This document shows, piece after piece, positions 42,307-51,976 of a stretch of 64,000 bases of DNA. Made by a program: the position numbers and the translations under genes. Below the pieces are notes generated by a model, which made no database searches, was not told where the DNA came from, and saw only the letters and a program-made list of their open reading frames with translations. Origin of the DNA: an uncultured Eubacterium sp. (GTDB taxonomy: Bacteria; Bacillota; Clostridia; Lachnospirales; Lachnospiraceae); the NCBI GenBank assembly GCA_934338065.1, contig CAKRGX010000010.1, forward strand, positions 1-64,000. The letters are read 5' to 3'. The first letter of the stretch is position 1. Every line of letters starts with the position of its first letter.

Positions 42307-43338
42307 TCAATCATCCAGTATTACCATAGCATCTCCAAAAGAGAAAAAACGATACTTCTGTTTAACTGCTTCCTCGTATGCGGCCATAATCTGATCACGT
42401 CCTGCCAGTGCTGATACCAGCATCAGAAGAGTTGACTCCGGCAGATGAAAATTAGTGATCAATACATCCATCATCTTGAAATGATATCCCGGATAAATAA
42501 AGATTTCCGTATCATCCTCGCCTGCATGCAAAATTCCCTCTTCATCTGTCGCTGACTCCAACGTACGGCAGCTCGTTGTTCCTACACATACGATCCTGCC
42601 ACCGCCCTTCTTTGCCTCATTGATCTTTTCCGCTTCTTCTGGCGAAATATGATAATATTCTGAATGCATATGATGTTGCGCCACATCTTCTACCTTAACT
42701 GGGCGAAATGTACCCAGACCTACATGCAGGGTAACATTTGCCACCAGAATCCCCTTTTGTTCCAGTCTCCGGAACAATTCATCCGTAAAATGCAGTCCGG
42801 CCGTCGGAGCTGCCGCAGAGCCCTCATATTTTGCATACACAGTCTGATAACGGTTTTTATCCTTCAACGTATGAGTAATATACGGAGGCAATGGCATCTG
42901 TCCCAGTTCATCCAGAATCTCCTCAAAAATTCCCTCATAATCAAACCGGATCAAACGATTGCCATCTTCCATCACTTCTACAATCTCTCCATGAAGAATT
43001 CCCTCACCAAAGACTAATTTTGCTCCGGTCCTCGCTTTTTTCCCGGGTTTGACAAGAGTTTCCCATACATCATTGGCTCGTCGTTTGAGCAAAAGCAGTT
43101 CAACGGCAGCTCCCGTATCTTCCCTTACACCGAACAATCTGGCAGGGATAACCTTTGTATTATTTCTTACAAGGCAGTCACCCGGACGCAGATAATCCAC
43201 AATGTCCGTAAACACCTTGTGCTCAATCTTTCCTGATTTGCGATGAAGCACCATCAGCCGCGATGAACTACGATCCTCCAATGGATCCTGCGCAATCAGT
43301 TCCTGTGGCAGATCATAATAAAAATCACTTGTCTTCAT
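42307..43338 (-). CDS. queA: tRNA preQ1(34) S-adenosylmethionine ribosyltransferase-isomerase
   Basis: A 343-residue enzyme that makes epoxyqueuosine in tRNA by transferring the ribosyl part of SAM to preQ1. The N-terminus [20 protein letters not shown] is characteristic. [29 protein letters not shown] and [18 protein letters not shown] are further signatures. The start at 43338 has AGGAGGAAAATCCAA before it; the longer upstream frame is noncoding. Its usual partner tgt is not adjacent; the next gene is the lipid kinase. Confidence 0.96.
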   Translation of the reverse strand: MKTSDFYYDLPQELIAQDPLEDRSSSRLMVLHRKSGKIEHKVFTDIVDYLRPGDCLVRNNTKVIPARLFGVREDTGAAVELLLLKRRANDVWETLVKPGKKARTGAKLVFGEGILHGEIVEVMEDGNRLIRFDYEGIFEEILDELGQMPLPPYITHTLKDKNRYQTVYAKYEGSAAAPTAGLHFTDELFRRLEQKGILVANVTLHVGLGTFRPVKVEDVAQHHMHSEYYHISPEEAEKINEAKKGGGRIVCVGTTSCRTLESATDEEGILHAGEDDTEIFIYPGYHFKMMDVLITNFHLPESTLLMLVSALAGRDQIMAAYEEAVKQKYRFFSFGDAMVILDD

Positions 43339-43370
43339 TTGGATTTTCCTCCTGTTTATCAATGTGATAT

Positions 43371-43399
43371 ATTGTAACATAAAAGGGCATTGCTTTCAA
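43371..43399 (-). promoter_or_regulatory. queA promoter
   Basis: Minus-strand TTGAAA and TACAAT are 17 bases apart, about 30 bases before the start. Confidence 0.7.
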
Positions 43400-43562
43400 T
43401 GTACACCCATTTTATTTTTACACAATCTTTATATAAAATTACTTTCTTTTTTTACATTTGCATTGTAAAATAAAAGTAAGCAGATACTTAAGAATATTTT
43501 ACATAGATGCATTTTATGATGTTTGGGTCAAAATGTGTTTTGACCACAGAATGGAGGTATGT

Positions 43563-45077
43563 ATGGCAACAACCACTTTTGCTGCTATTGATGTTGGTTC
43601 AAGTGAATTGTCGATGAAAATCTACGAATTATCCAAACAGCGTGGAATCCGTGAACTGACACATGTACGGCATGAAATTGCATTAGGCGCAGAAACTTAT
43701 ACCAAAGGTGTGATCTCTTATCACACAATAGAGGAAATCTGTCTTATGTTAAACAACTTCAAACGTACCATGTCTGAATTTGGTACGGCATCCAGTCTGG
43801 CATATGCTACCAGCGCATTGCGGGAGGCAGGAAATTCTCTCGTAATCCTGGATCAAATAAAAATCCAGACCGGTTTTGATGTAAGAGTCCTGAGTAATAG
43901 CGAAGCCCGTTTTTTATCATTTAAAGCAATGACCTTACGCGAACCTGCTTTGGAAAAATTATTAGATGAACAGACACTGGTGATTGATATCGGTGCCGGC
44001 AGTGTCCAGCTTTCTTTTTTTAACGAGGGAAAACTGCACTTTACCCAGAACCTTTTACTTGGTTCTGCCCGTATTCGTGAATTATTGGACGCCCTGCGTG
44101 AAGAGGCTTACGATTTTCAGGACTTAATCGATGAGTATATTGAACGGGATCTGACTTATTTTATTAATCAGAATCTTATCCCTGTTTCCATCCGGCATAT
44201 CATTGCAGTAGGACAGATGATTCCTGAGATTTACGAGTATGCAAGAAAAAACCACAGTAACTTTAATGGAACCTTTCCCATAAAATGGATCAGCAAGAAC
44301 AAGTTAATAAAAGACCTTAGCGGCGCACAGGCACAACTGTTATTACCAACCCTCCTGCTCTGCCGCAAAACATCACAACTTACCGGCTGTGATGATATTC
44401 ATCTGTCCGGTATTAATCTTTGTGATGGTATTGTTGCCGAATATGCCGAAAAAAAACTTCATATTACATCCAGGCATGATTTTATTGAAGATATCTTATC
44501 CGCTTCATTTAGTCTTGCCGACAAATATCACGTTGCCAGAGAGCACATTGAAAATGTACAGACACTGGCACTTCAGATTTTTGATAAAATACGCAAACTG
44601 CACGGACTTGGAAAAAGAGAACGTCTTCTGCTCCAGCTTGGCGTCATTCTGCACAGTTGTGGCAGTTATATCAGCGAAACCCACTCAAGGGAATGTTCTT
44701 ATCAGATTATCATGTCTACGGAAATTATCGGAATTTCCCACAAAGAACGTGCCATGGTTGCAAACATGGTACGCTATGACCAATCTTCTTTTCCCCGCTA
44801 TGAAGAACTGGGGGAGGATTTTACAAAGGAAGAATACATTACCATAGTAAAATTAAATGCCATCTTAAAGACTGCCAACGTTCTAGACAAAAGCAACCGG
44901 CAGAAAATAAAAAAAGTAGGAGTTACTCTTCATGATGACATTCTCACCATCACCGCCGATACCATGGCAGATATAACACTCGAAAAAGGGCTTTTTCATT
45001 ATAAAGCCGATGTATTCGAAGAAGTCTTTGGTATACGGCCGCAGCTCCGTCAAAAAAGAAGTGGAAAGAGAGGATAA
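43563..45077 (+). CDS. ppx: Ppx/GppA-family exopolyphosphatase
   Basis: A 504-residue phosphatase of the sugar kinase/actin fold that shortens polyphosphate or hydrolyses pppGpp. ATP/phosphate motifs are TFAAIDVGSSELSMKIYELS and LVIDIGAGSVQLSFF. The C-terminal helical region resembles the HD domain of Ppx (LGVILHSCGSYIS and HKERAMVANMVRY), although the HD pair itself reads HS. The start at 43563 follows GGAGG by 5 bases. The ppk gene starts 5 bases after the stop, giving an operon for making and degrading polyphosphate. Confidence 0.9.
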   Translation: MATTTFAAIDVGSSELSMKIYELSKQRGIRELTHVRHEIALGAETYTKGVISYHTIEEICLMLNNFKRTMSEFGTASSLAYATSALREAGNSLVILDQIKIQTGFDVRVLSNSEARFLSFKAMTLREPALEKLLDEQTLVIDIGAGSVQLSFFNEGKLHFTQNLLLGSARIRELLDALREEAYDFQDLIDEYIERDLTYFINQNLIPVSIRHIIAVGQMIPEIYEYARKNHSNFNGTFPIKWISKNKLIKDLSGAQAQLLLPTLLLCRKTSQLTGCDDIHLSGINLCDGIVAEYAEKKLHITSRHDFIEDILSASFSLADKYHVAREHIENVQTLALQIFDKIRKLHGLGKRERLLLQLGVILHSCGSYISETHSRECSYQIIMSTEIIGISHKERAMVANMVRYDQSSFPRYEELGEDFTKEEYITIVKLNAILKTANVLDKSNRQKIKKVGVTLHDDILTITADTMADITLEKGLFHYKADVFEEVFGIRPQLRQKRSGKRG

Positions 45078-45081
45078 CAAT

Positions 45082-47154
45082 ATGGATCAAAAGCAACGTT
45101 TTAAGAACCGGGAATTAAGCTGGCTCGATTTTAACTATCGTGTTCTGGCAGAAGCACGCGACAAGAATATTCCGCTTATGGAACGATTAAAATTTCTCAG
45201 TATAACAGCATCCAATCTGGATGAGTTTTTCATGATCCGTGTTGCCTCCCTGAAAGATCAGGTAAATGCCGGTTACACCAAAAAGGATATGTCCGGCATG
45301 ACCAGTAAAGAACAGATTGATGCCATTCTTCGGGTAACACATGAATTTACTGCCTTGCAGTATACAACCTATAACCGCTCTTTTCTCCCTTCTCTCCGCA
45401 AGGCAGGTCTTAAGATTGTCACGGAATATGAGAAACTAACAAAAGAGCAGGCGGATTATGTGGACAATTATTTTAAGAAAGAAGTTTTTCCTGTCCTGAC
45501 GCCAATGGCAGTAGATTCTTCACGCCCTTTTCCCCTTATCCGCAACAAATCCCTTAACATTGCGGCTCTTTTGGTAGATAAGAAGAAGAAGGATACAATT
45601 GATTTTGCAACTGTACAGGTACCTTCTGTTCTCCCCCGTGTTGTCACGATACCTTCCGATGAAGATAACTGCACAACGCTCATTCTTCTTGAGCAGATCA
45701 TAGAAAAAAACATTCAAAAATTATTTATGAATTATAAAGTGCTGGGTGCCACCCCATTCCGTGTCATGAGAAATGCAGACCTCACCATTGATGAGGATGA
45801 AGCTGCTGATCTCCTGATTGAAATTGAAAAACAGTTGAAAAAGCGTCAATGGGGCGAAGCGATCCGTCTGGAGGTAGAAGAAGGCATTGATAAACGCCTT
45901 CTTAAGATTCTTCGCAAAGAACTTCATATCAGCGAAGACGCTATCTATCGGATCAATGGTCCCCTTGATCTTACCTTTCTAATGAAAGTATATGGTTTGG
46001 AAGGTTTCGACCATCTGAAAGAAGAAAAATACACACCTCAGCCGCCTCATATGCTTGACCCGTCATGTGACCTGTTTGAACAGATCCGAGAGCATGATAT
46101 ACTGGTACACCATCCTTATGAGACTTTTGATCCGGTTGTTAATTTTGTGCGCTTTGCCGCAAAGGATCCGGATGTCCTTGCAATCAAGCAGACACTCTAC
46201 CGTGTCAGCAGTAATTCACCAATTATTGCCTCCCTTGCGGAAGCAGCAGAAAACGGCAAGCAGGTTTCCGTTCTTGTTGAATTAAAAGCCCGTTTTGACG
46301 AGGAAAACAATATTGTATGGGCAAGAATGTTAGAAAAAGCAGGGTGCCATGTGATCTATGGTCTGGTAGGTTTAAAAACCCATAGTAAGATTACTCTTAT
46401 TGTTCGAAAAGAAGAAGATGGCATTCGCCGTTATGTTCATCTTGGCACCGGCAACTACAACGATTCCACAGCCAAACTATACACAGATATGGGTATGTTC
46501 ACCTGTAAGCACCGGTTTGGTGAAGATGCCACCGCTGTTTTCAATATGCTTTCCGGTTATTCTGAACCATTGGGATGGAATAAACTATCCCTTGCTCCGT
46601 TGTGGCTTCGCGACCGTTTTCTTTCTCTTATTGCACGCGAAAGAGACCATGCCAAAAAGGGACATCCGGCAAAAATCATTGCAAAAATGAACTCGCTATG
46701 TGATCCTGGCATCATCGATGCTTTATATGAAGCGTCTGCTGCCGGTGTCGATATCGAACTCATCGTACGCGGCATCTGCTGTCTGCGTGCCGGGGTTCCC
46801 GGACTGAGCGAAAATATCCGGGTACGTTCCATCATCGGAACATTCCTGGAACATTCGCGCATATTTTATTTTGAAAATAACGGTTCACCGGAATTTTATA
46901 TGGGCAGTGCTGACTGGATGCCGAGAAACCTTGACAAACGTGTAGAGATTCTCTTCCCTGTTGAGGATCCGCAGCTTCAAAAGGAAATCCGGCATATTTT
47001 AGACATTCAGCTTGCCGATACAAAAAAAGCCCACCTTCTCAAAGCAGATGGAACCTATGAGAAAGTAGACCAGAGAGGCAAAACACCTCTTAATTCACAG
47101 CAATATTTTTGCGAGGAAGCCATTGAACGGGCAAAAGCACAAAAACATATGTAG
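45082..47154 (+). CDS. ppk1: Polyphosphate kinase
   Basis: A 690-residue enzyme that polymerises the gamma-phosphate of ATP into polyphosphate. The N-terminus RFKNRELSWLDFNYRVLAEA is conserved. The phospholipase D-like core has the autophosphorylated His in LVGLKTHSKITLIVR and the second His in RRYVHLGTGNYNDSTAKLYT. The length is normal. The start at 45082 is chosen for GAGAGG upstream and family N-terminus. It ends 8 bases from the convergent rnhA gene. Confidence 0.96.
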   Translation: MDQKQRFKNRELSWLDFNYRVLAEARDKNIPLMERLKFLSITASNLDEFFMIRVASLKDQVNAGYTKKDMSGMTSKEQIDAILRVTHEFTALQYTTYNRSFLPSLRKAGLKIVTEYEKLTKEQADYVDNYFKKEVFPVLTPMAVDSSRPFPLIRNKSLNIAALLVDKKKKDTIDFATVQVPSVLPRVVTIPSDEDNCTTLILLEQIIEKNIQKLFMNYKVLGATPFRVMRNADLTIDEDEAADLLIEIEKQLKKRQWGEAIRLEVEEGIDKRLLKILRKELHISEDAIYRINGPLDLTFLMKVYGLEGFDHLKEEKYTPQPPHMLDPSCDLFEQIREHDILVHHPYETFDPVVNFVRFAAKDPDVLAIKQTLYRVSSNSPIIASLAEAAENGKQVSVLVELKARFDEENNIVWARMLEKAGCHVIYGLVGLKTHSKITLIVRKEEDGIRRYVHLGTGNYNDSTAKLYTDMGMFTCKHRFGEDATAVFNMLSGYSEPLGWNKLSLAPLWLRDRFLSLIARERDHAKKGHPAKIIAKMNSLCDPGIIDALYEASAAGVDIELIVRGICCLRAGVPGLSENIRVRSIIGTFLEHSRIFYFENNGSPEFYMGSADWMPRNLDKRVEILFPVEDPQLQKEIRHILDIQLADTKKAHLLKADGTYEKVDQRGKTPLNSQQYFCEEAIERAKAQKHM

Positions 47155-47162
47155 CCGATACA

Positions 47163-47774
47163 TTAAAAGATGACACTTTTAGCCAATTCATCCGCAAGAT
47201 CATTGTATGTGTCTCCGGAATGGCCTTTTACTTTTTGAAATTGGACCGATAATTCACCCTGTAAGGAATCAAAGTACGCTTTATACGCTTTGGTTCCTTC
47301 TTTGTTGGCTTTCCATTCACCATTGCACCAGGAAGCTATACCTTGATAATCATGAACGATCGTAAGACTTTTCGCCCCACAACGCTTAGCCTCTGCCATC
47401 GCTAACTGTGCCCCCAGGATTTCTCCCGCCACATTTCGCATAGATGCCAGATTGCTATCCTCACCCTTTTGGCAGATATGCTTCTCCTTCCCATGAAAGA
47501 AAAACACAACACCACAGCTATACTCGCCTGTATGAACATTATAACTCCCATCCACATAAGCAAGAGCTTCACTCTCTTCCTTCCTTTCCACCTCCGTGGC
47601 TGCCTTATTTTCTACATCGGTAGAACCTATATATTCCGTTGCTTCTTCTTGCGTGGCAAAGCCTTTATATAGTGCCCCGGGGAAACCATCTACCTGTGCC
47701 TTGCATTGTTCCCATGTACCATAAATTCCCGGTGTCTTTCCCTTTTTTACTGCATAATATTTTTTCTTTGCCAT
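47163..47774 (-). CDS. rnhA: Ribonuclease H1 with N-terminal hybrid-binding domain
   Basis: A 203-residue RNase HI that cuts RNA in RNA-DNA hybrids. Residues 1-48 form the viroplasmin-like hybrid-binding domain (YYAVKKGKTPGIYGTWEQCK and GALYKGFATQEEA). The catalytic domain begins LAYVDGSYN with the first Asp; the Glu is in NVAGEILGAQ, the next Asp in TIVHDYQGI, and the last Asp in YNDLADELA. It follows rsuA by 12 bases in the same operon. Confidence 0.95.
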   Translation of the reverse strand: MAKKKYYAVKKGKTPGIYGTWEQCKAQVDGFPGALYKGFATQEEATEYIGSTDVENKAATEVERKEESEALAYVDGSYNVHTGEYSCGVVFFFHGKEKHICQKGEDSNLASMRNVAGEILGAQLAMAEAKRCGAKSLTIVHDYQGIASWCNGEWKANKEGTKAYKAYFDSLQGELSVQFQKVKGHSGDTYNDLADELAKSVIF

Positions 47775-47786
47775 TGTTTATCCCCC

Positions 47787-48494
47787 TCATTTATGCCTCT
47801 CCTGTAAAACTGCCACTTCTTCCTCTGTAAGTTCCCGGTAATCTCCCTTCGCCAGATTCTCATCCAGCATAATGCCCGCCATCGAAATACGCTTCAGATA
47901 AGTAACTTTTCCACCCAAAGCAGAGATCATCCGCTTCACCTGATGAAATTTTCCCTCTGTGATTGTCAGCCGTGCCCTCCCTTTCTCGATCAAACAGAGT
48001 TCGGCAGGCTTTGTCAAATGCTTTTCGCCGATATCAATCCCCTGCAAAACCTGACTGACTGCATTGTCTGCCAGATTTCCACTGTATTCAATCTCATATG
48101 TCTTCGCCACATGATAGGCCGGTGATAAGAGTTTATGTGCCAAAGCACCATCATCTGTCAGCAAGAGAAAGCCTTCCGTATCCTTATCCAGGCGTCCCAC
48201 CGGAAACAACGGCCGCCCCATATCCGGTAGAAAATCCATCACTGTTTTTTCTTCCCTGTCTTTCGTTGCCGACAACACCCCCTGCGGCTTATTCAGCATC
48301 AGATATATATGCCGGACTGCCTTGATCTTCTCCCCACGTATCGTAATAACCTGATCCGTAAAAACTTTTTGTGTTTCTGATTCTACAGCCATGCCATCAA
48401 TCGTAACCTCACCCTTGCGGATAGCTTTTTTTGCCTCTTTGCGGCTCAGCGTTGTATAGGCTGCTAAAAATTTATCCAGTCTCATTTTTTCCAT
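47787..48494 (-). CDS. rsuA: RsuA-family ribosomal pseudouridine synthase
   Basis: A 235-residue enzyme that isomerises uridine to pseudouridine in rRNA. An S4 RNA-binding domain lies at the N-terminus (MRLDKFLAAYTTLSRKEAKK). The catalytic Asp is in VGRLDKDTEGFLLLTDDG. A further motif is EGKFHQVKRMISALG. The start at 48494 is used because GGGG precedes it at 6-7 bases; an ATG four codons upstream is possible. It is first in a two-gene operon with rnhA. Confidence 0.92.
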   Translation of the reverse strand: MEKMRLDKFLAAYTTLSRKEAKKAIRKGEVTIDGMAVESETQKVFTDQVITIRGEKIKAVRHIYLMLNKPQGVLSATKDREEKTVMDFLPDMGRPLFPVGRLDKDTEGFLLLTDDGALAHKLLSPAYHVAKTYEIEYSGNLADNAVSQVLQGIDIGEKHLTKPAELCLIEKGRARLTITEGKFHQVKRMISALGGKVTYLKRISMAGIMLDENLAKGDYRELTEEEVAVLQERHK

Positions 48495-48569
48495 ACTAAT
48501 CCCCATTCATTAATCATAAACTCTTTGAACCAACCACAGGCACCTGTCACGCCCAAAACACCTTTCCCG

Positions 48570-48609
48570 CCTTGTCAGCATATAATAAAACCAAATCGCT
48601 ATGACAAGG
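48570..48609. repeat. Inverted repeat in the rsuA/amidase divergent region
   Basis: CCTTGTCA (48570-48577) and TGACAAGG (48602-48609) are perfect 8-base arms 24 bases apart. The right arm contains the amidase ribosome binding site AAGG, and a TATAAT (48580-48585) lies in between. Confidence 0.5.
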
Positions 48610-48617
48610 AAATCCAT

Positions 48618-49193
48618 ATGCCAATACGAGTCTTTATTGATCAGGGACATAATCCCTATGGTTTTAATGCCGGTGCCGAAGGGTTTGGTCTGCGCGAGCA
48701 GGATATCACTTATCTGGTTGGCACCTATCTATCTAATATCTTAAATGCAGATCCCCGTTTTGAGGCAATCACTTCCCGTCAGACTCCCGATGAAATTCTC
48801 GGCTTCGACACAAACTCCAGCCTGCGCGCGCGGACGGAAGCTGCAAATGAGTGGGGCGCTGACTATTTTTTCAGCATTCATGTCAATGCCAACGTAAATC
48901 CAGCAGTCAACGGAACTGAAGCCTATGTTTATCGGGCAGACTCTCCTGCTTATGTTCTGGGTGAAGCTGTCGTTGCTGAGATTGTAAGGCGTCTGGGCAC
49001 AAAAAATAATGGTGTCTATGTGCGTCCCTCTCTCTACGTACTCAGGCGGACAAACATGCCTTCTATCCTTGTAGAACTTGCCTATATTTCCAACGAAGAA
49101 GATGCTTATCTGCTTGCCAATGAGCCTTACCAGTTTGCCTATGCCATCTATGTTGGATTGCTTAACTACCTGGGTTTTGCCCAGATCTTGTAG
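48618..49193 (+). CDS. N-acetylmuramoyl-L-alanine amidase (Amidase_3)
   Basis: A 191-residue zinc amidase that cuts the bond between MurNAc and the stem peptide. Zinc and catalytic residues are His in FIDQGHNPYG, Glu in GLREQDITYLV, His in FFSIHVNAN, and the catalytic Glu in SILVELAYISN. No signal peptide or cell-wall binding domain is seen from the chosen start (48618, with AAGGA 7 bases before). It may therefore act in the cytoplasm, be exported another way, or resemble spore-associated amidases. Its stop abuts the convergent uppP stop. Confidence 0.9.
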   Translation: MPIRVFIDQGHNPYGFNAGAEGFGLREQDITYLVGTYLSNILNADPRFEAITSRQTPDEILGFDTNSSLRARTEAANEWGADYFFSIHVNANVNPAVNGTEAYVYRADSPAYVLGEAVVAEIVRRLGTKNNGVYVRPSLYVLRRTNMPSILVELAYISNEEDAYLLANEPYQFAYAIYVGLLNYLGFAQIL

Positions 49194-50036
49194 CTATCCG
49201 AGATAACCGCTTTTTACAAGAAAATAACCAAGCACGATCACACCCAGTATGATCCGGTAATACCCAAATGCTTTGAAATCATGCTTTCGAATATACGTCA
49301 TTAAATACCGGATAACAAAAAGCGAAACAAAAAAGGCTGCCGCCATTCCAACAAATAACGTTACTCCCCCCATAATACCAAAGCCGAAACCACCCTTTAC
49401 AATTTTTAACAGACTGGCTCCAAACATAACCGGAATCGCCAGATAAAACGTAAATTCTGCTGCAGCTCCCCGCGAAACACCCAGCAGCAGGGCGCCAATA
49501 ATGGTTGCCCCTGAACGGGATGTTCCCGGCACGACAGCCGCCAGAAGCTGAAAGATACCAATGATAAAAGTTGCGCCATAGCCCATCTGGGAAACATTCA
49601 TGATTGCCGACTTTCGTCCTTTATTCCAGTTCTCTACAACAATAAACAGAATACCATAAACGATCAATGCTCCGGCTACAACATACGCATTATAAAAAAT
49701 TTCATCGATCAGATCACCAAACATCACACCGACAACGGCTGCCGGAACAGTGGCAATCGCAATCTTAATCCACATATTAATAATCTTAGCATCCACCCTC
49801 GGCTTTGTTTTGTCTTTTAACTGAAACGGCCAGATACGTTCCCAAAACAAAAGAACAACTGCGAGAATAGCACCCAGTTGGACAACCACCAGAAACACAT
49901 CCCCAAATTCTTTGTTTTGAAAAGAGAAAAATTGCTTTATCAAAATCATATGTCCGGTACTGCTCACTGGCAGCCACTCTGTAATTCCTTCTACAACTCC
50001 CCAAATAACCGCAACAAATACATCCAGGATATTCAT
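49194..50036 (-). CDS. uppP: Undecaprenyl-diphosphatase (BacA/UppP)
   Basis: A 280-residue integral membrane phosphatase that recycles undecaprenyl pyrophosphate for cell-wall synthesis and gives bacitracin tolerance. The two signature regions are VVEGITEWLPVSSTGHMIL and VPGTSRSGATIIGALLLGVS. About eight membrane helices are predicted. The start at 50036 is chosen because GGGGGAG lies before it and it gives the usual short N-terminus. It is divergent from the phospholipid operon. Confidence 0.95.
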   Translation of the reverse strand: MNILDVFVAVIWGVVEGITEWLPVSSTGHMILIKQFFSFQNKEFGDVFLVVVQLGAILAVVLLFWERIWPFQLKDKTKPRVDAKIINMWIKIAIATVPAAVVGVMFGDLIDEIFYNAYVVAGALIVYGILFIVVENWNKGRKSAIMNVSQMGYGATFIIGIFQLLAAVVPGTSRSGATIIGALLLGVSRGAAAEFTFYLAIPVMFGASLLKIVKGGFGFGIMGGVTLFVGMAAAFFVSLFVIRYLMTYIRKHDFKAFGYYRIILGVIVLGYFLVKSGYLG

Positions 50037-50079
50037 GCGCTTTCTCCCCCTTTTTCCATATATCCGGTAATCATTTCTT

Positions 50080-50107
50080 AATATATAATCTACTTTTATT
50101 CCGACAA
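50080..50107 (-). promoter_or_regulatory. uppP promoter candidate
   Basis: Minus-strand TTGTCG and TATATT with a 16-base spacer. Confidence 0.45.
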
Positions 50108-50145
50108 ATATATTACCATAAGATAATAAGCAACACAATCACAAG

Positions 50146-50174
50146 TTGCAAAACAAGAAAAAATATTGTAGAAT
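50146..50174 (+). promoter_or_regulatory. Promoter of the phospholipid operon
   Basis: TTGCAA (50146-50151) and TAGAAT (50169-50174) are 17 bases apart. Confidence 0.65.
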
Positions 50175-50205
50175 AAGGAAGTATGTGTTAGAAGGGATTG
50201 AAATT

Positions 50206-50922
50206 ATGTATCGTTGGTTAAAAAAATATGTGGATCCGATCTGTCCTCTTTTTGCAGTCATCCCGCTTATATCATGTTTTGCCTTAAACATGATTGTCTA
50301 CAGCGGCACGATGATCCTTTGTTCAGACTGGTATCACTATGATTTTACATCCCGGTGGGATACCGCATTTCCTTTGGTACCCGGCTGGGTCTATATCTAT
50401 GTCGGCTGTTACATATTCTGGATTGTGAATTATGTTATGGTTGCCCGGATCCATCGAGATGATAAATCTGCTTTTTACCGTTTTGTCATTACAGATATGA
50501 GTTCGCGACTGGTTTGTGCTGTCTTTTTTATTGCACTTCCAACTACGAACACCCGTCCACAAATACCGGAGGGGGGATTTAGCACATGGCTTCTCAGACT
50601 GGTTTATTCCATTGACCAGCCGGCCAATCTGTTTCCTTCCATCCATTGTCTGGTAAGCTGGCTGTGTTTTGCCGGCATCCGGAAAAGTAGCAAAGTTTCG
50701 TTGTGGTATAAGGCTTTCTCTTGTATCGCAGCATTGTTGGTAGTCTTGTCAACCCAGTTTACAAAGCAGCATTATTGGATCGATACTTTTGCCGGTATCC
50801 TTATTGCAGAAGTCCTCTTTCAGATTTATCAACGTATTTCTGCCTACCAATTTGTTGAACGATTCTTTACATGGGTAAACAATAAACTATTCATTTTACT
50901 AAGAGGAGAGTTATGTGAATAA
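50206..50922 (+). CDS. PAP2-superfamily membrane phosphatase
   Basis: A 238-residue polytopic protein of the PAP2 lipid phosphatase superfamily. The three phosphatase motifs are recognisable: TNTRPQIPE (from KxxxxxxRP), FPSIHCLVS (from PSGH) and TQFTKQHYWIDTFAG (from SRxxxxxHxxxD). About six helices are predicted. It resembles phosphatases of phosphatidic acid, PGP or related lipids. It is first in an operon with a flippase-like protein, pssA and psd, so lipid phosphate removal in phospholipid synthesis is likely. The start at 50206 follows AAGGGA by 9-10 bases. Confidence 0.8.
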   Translation: MYRWLKKYVDPICPLFAVIPLISCFALNMIVYSGTMILCSDWYHYDFTSRWDTAFPLVPGWVYIYVGCYIFWIVNYVMVARIHRDDKSAFYRFVITDMSSRLVCAVFFIALPTTNTRPQIPEGGFSTWLLRLVYSIDQPANLFPSIHCLVSWLCFAGIRKSSKVSLWYKAFSCIAALLVVLSTQFTKQHYWIDTFAGILIAEVLFQIYQRISAYQFVERFFTWVNNKLFILLRGELCE

Positions 50923-51976
50923 GAAATTTAAAAAAAATCTTCTAAATGCAGTTTTTTTGATCGCACTTTTAGCTGCCACGATTTGGATGGTTTTTCGTGA
51001 CCAGGACTTCAGCGAAATTATCCACATACTATCTGGAATTGCACCGGTGTTTTTACTAGCTGGTTTCATTTTGGTTATTTTGTTTGTTTGCAGCGAGTCG
51101 GTTATCATTAAATATCTGCTGGCAACCGTTCATATTAAAGTTCCATTGATCAACTGTATCCGTTATTCGTTTGTCGGTTTTTTCTACAGTTGTATCACCC
51201 CGTCAGCAACGGGTGGACAGCCAATGCAGATTTATTATATGAAGAAACAGAACATTGATATTCCTACAGCTACTATCATATTAATGTTAGTAACGATCGA
51301 ATACAAATTTGTATTGGTTTTCATCGGATTAGCTGTAGCACTTTTGGGTCAGGGACTTGTTCAGACATTAAACAGTGATGTTCAGTTTTTTCTATATTTT
51401 GGCATTGCACTCAATGTTTTTTGTGTCAGTTTTATGAGCCTTTTGGTATTTTTGCCGGAAACCGCAAAGTTCCTTATTATGAAAGGATTCTCTTTTCTGA
51501 AGAAAATTCATTTAATGAAAGAAAAAAGCAACCGTACCGAACGCCTTGAGAAATCAATGGAGACTTATAAAGGAGCTTCTAAGTTCCTGAAGAAAAACAA
51601 AAAGGCGATTTTTTACACTACGATTATCTCCTTTATCCAGCGGTTTTTCCTTTTTTCTATTACCTATCTGGTCTATCGCAGCTTTGGTCTGAGTACAGAA
51701 TCTTATCTGACGATTACCATTTTGCAATCAATCATTTCCATCTCAGTAGATATGCTGCCGCTGCCGGGTGGAATGGGTATCAGTGAAGGTTTGTACAAAC
51801 GTATTTTTACACCGATCTTTGGTAGTGCGTCTACGATGACAGCTTCCATGCTCGTCAGCCGCGGGTTTAGCTACTATATATTAGTTATTGTCAGCAGCAT
51901 TGTATCGTTTATCACTCATTTTACTGTCACTGGCAGTAATGAGGATAAAAACGAGGGAACACGGAGGGAATTATGA
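50915..51976 (+). CDS. UPF0104/LPG synthase-like flippase-domain membrane protein
   Basis: A 353-residue polytopic protein of the lysylphosphatidylglycerol synthase transmembrane (UPF0104, YbhN-like) family. About eight hydrophobic helices are visible, with the family signature YSFVGFFYSCITPSATGG and QPMQIYYM, and VDMLPLPGGMGISEGLY near the C-terminus. The soluble aminoacyltransferase domain of MprF is absent, so it is probably a lipid translocator or unknown transporter. It starts at GTG overlapping the previous gene by 8 bases and overlaps pssA by 4, so translation is coupled. Confidence 0.85.
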   Translation: MNKKFKKNLLNAVFLIALLAATIWMVFRDQDFSEIIHILSGIAPVFLLAGFILVILFVCSESVIIKYLLATVHIKVPLINCIRYSFVGFFYSCITPSATGGQPMQIYYMKKQNIDIPTATIILMLVTIEYKFVLVFIGLAVALLGQGLVQTLNSDVQFFLYFGIALNVFCVSFMSLLVFLPETAKFLIMKGFSFLKKIHLMKEKSNRTERLEKSMETYKGASKFLKKNKKAIFYTTIISFIQRFFLFSITYLVYRSFGLSTESYLTITILQSIISISVDMLPLPGGMGISEGLYKRIFTPIFGSASTMTASMLVSRGFSYYILVIVSSIVSFITHFTVTGSNEDKNEGTRREL

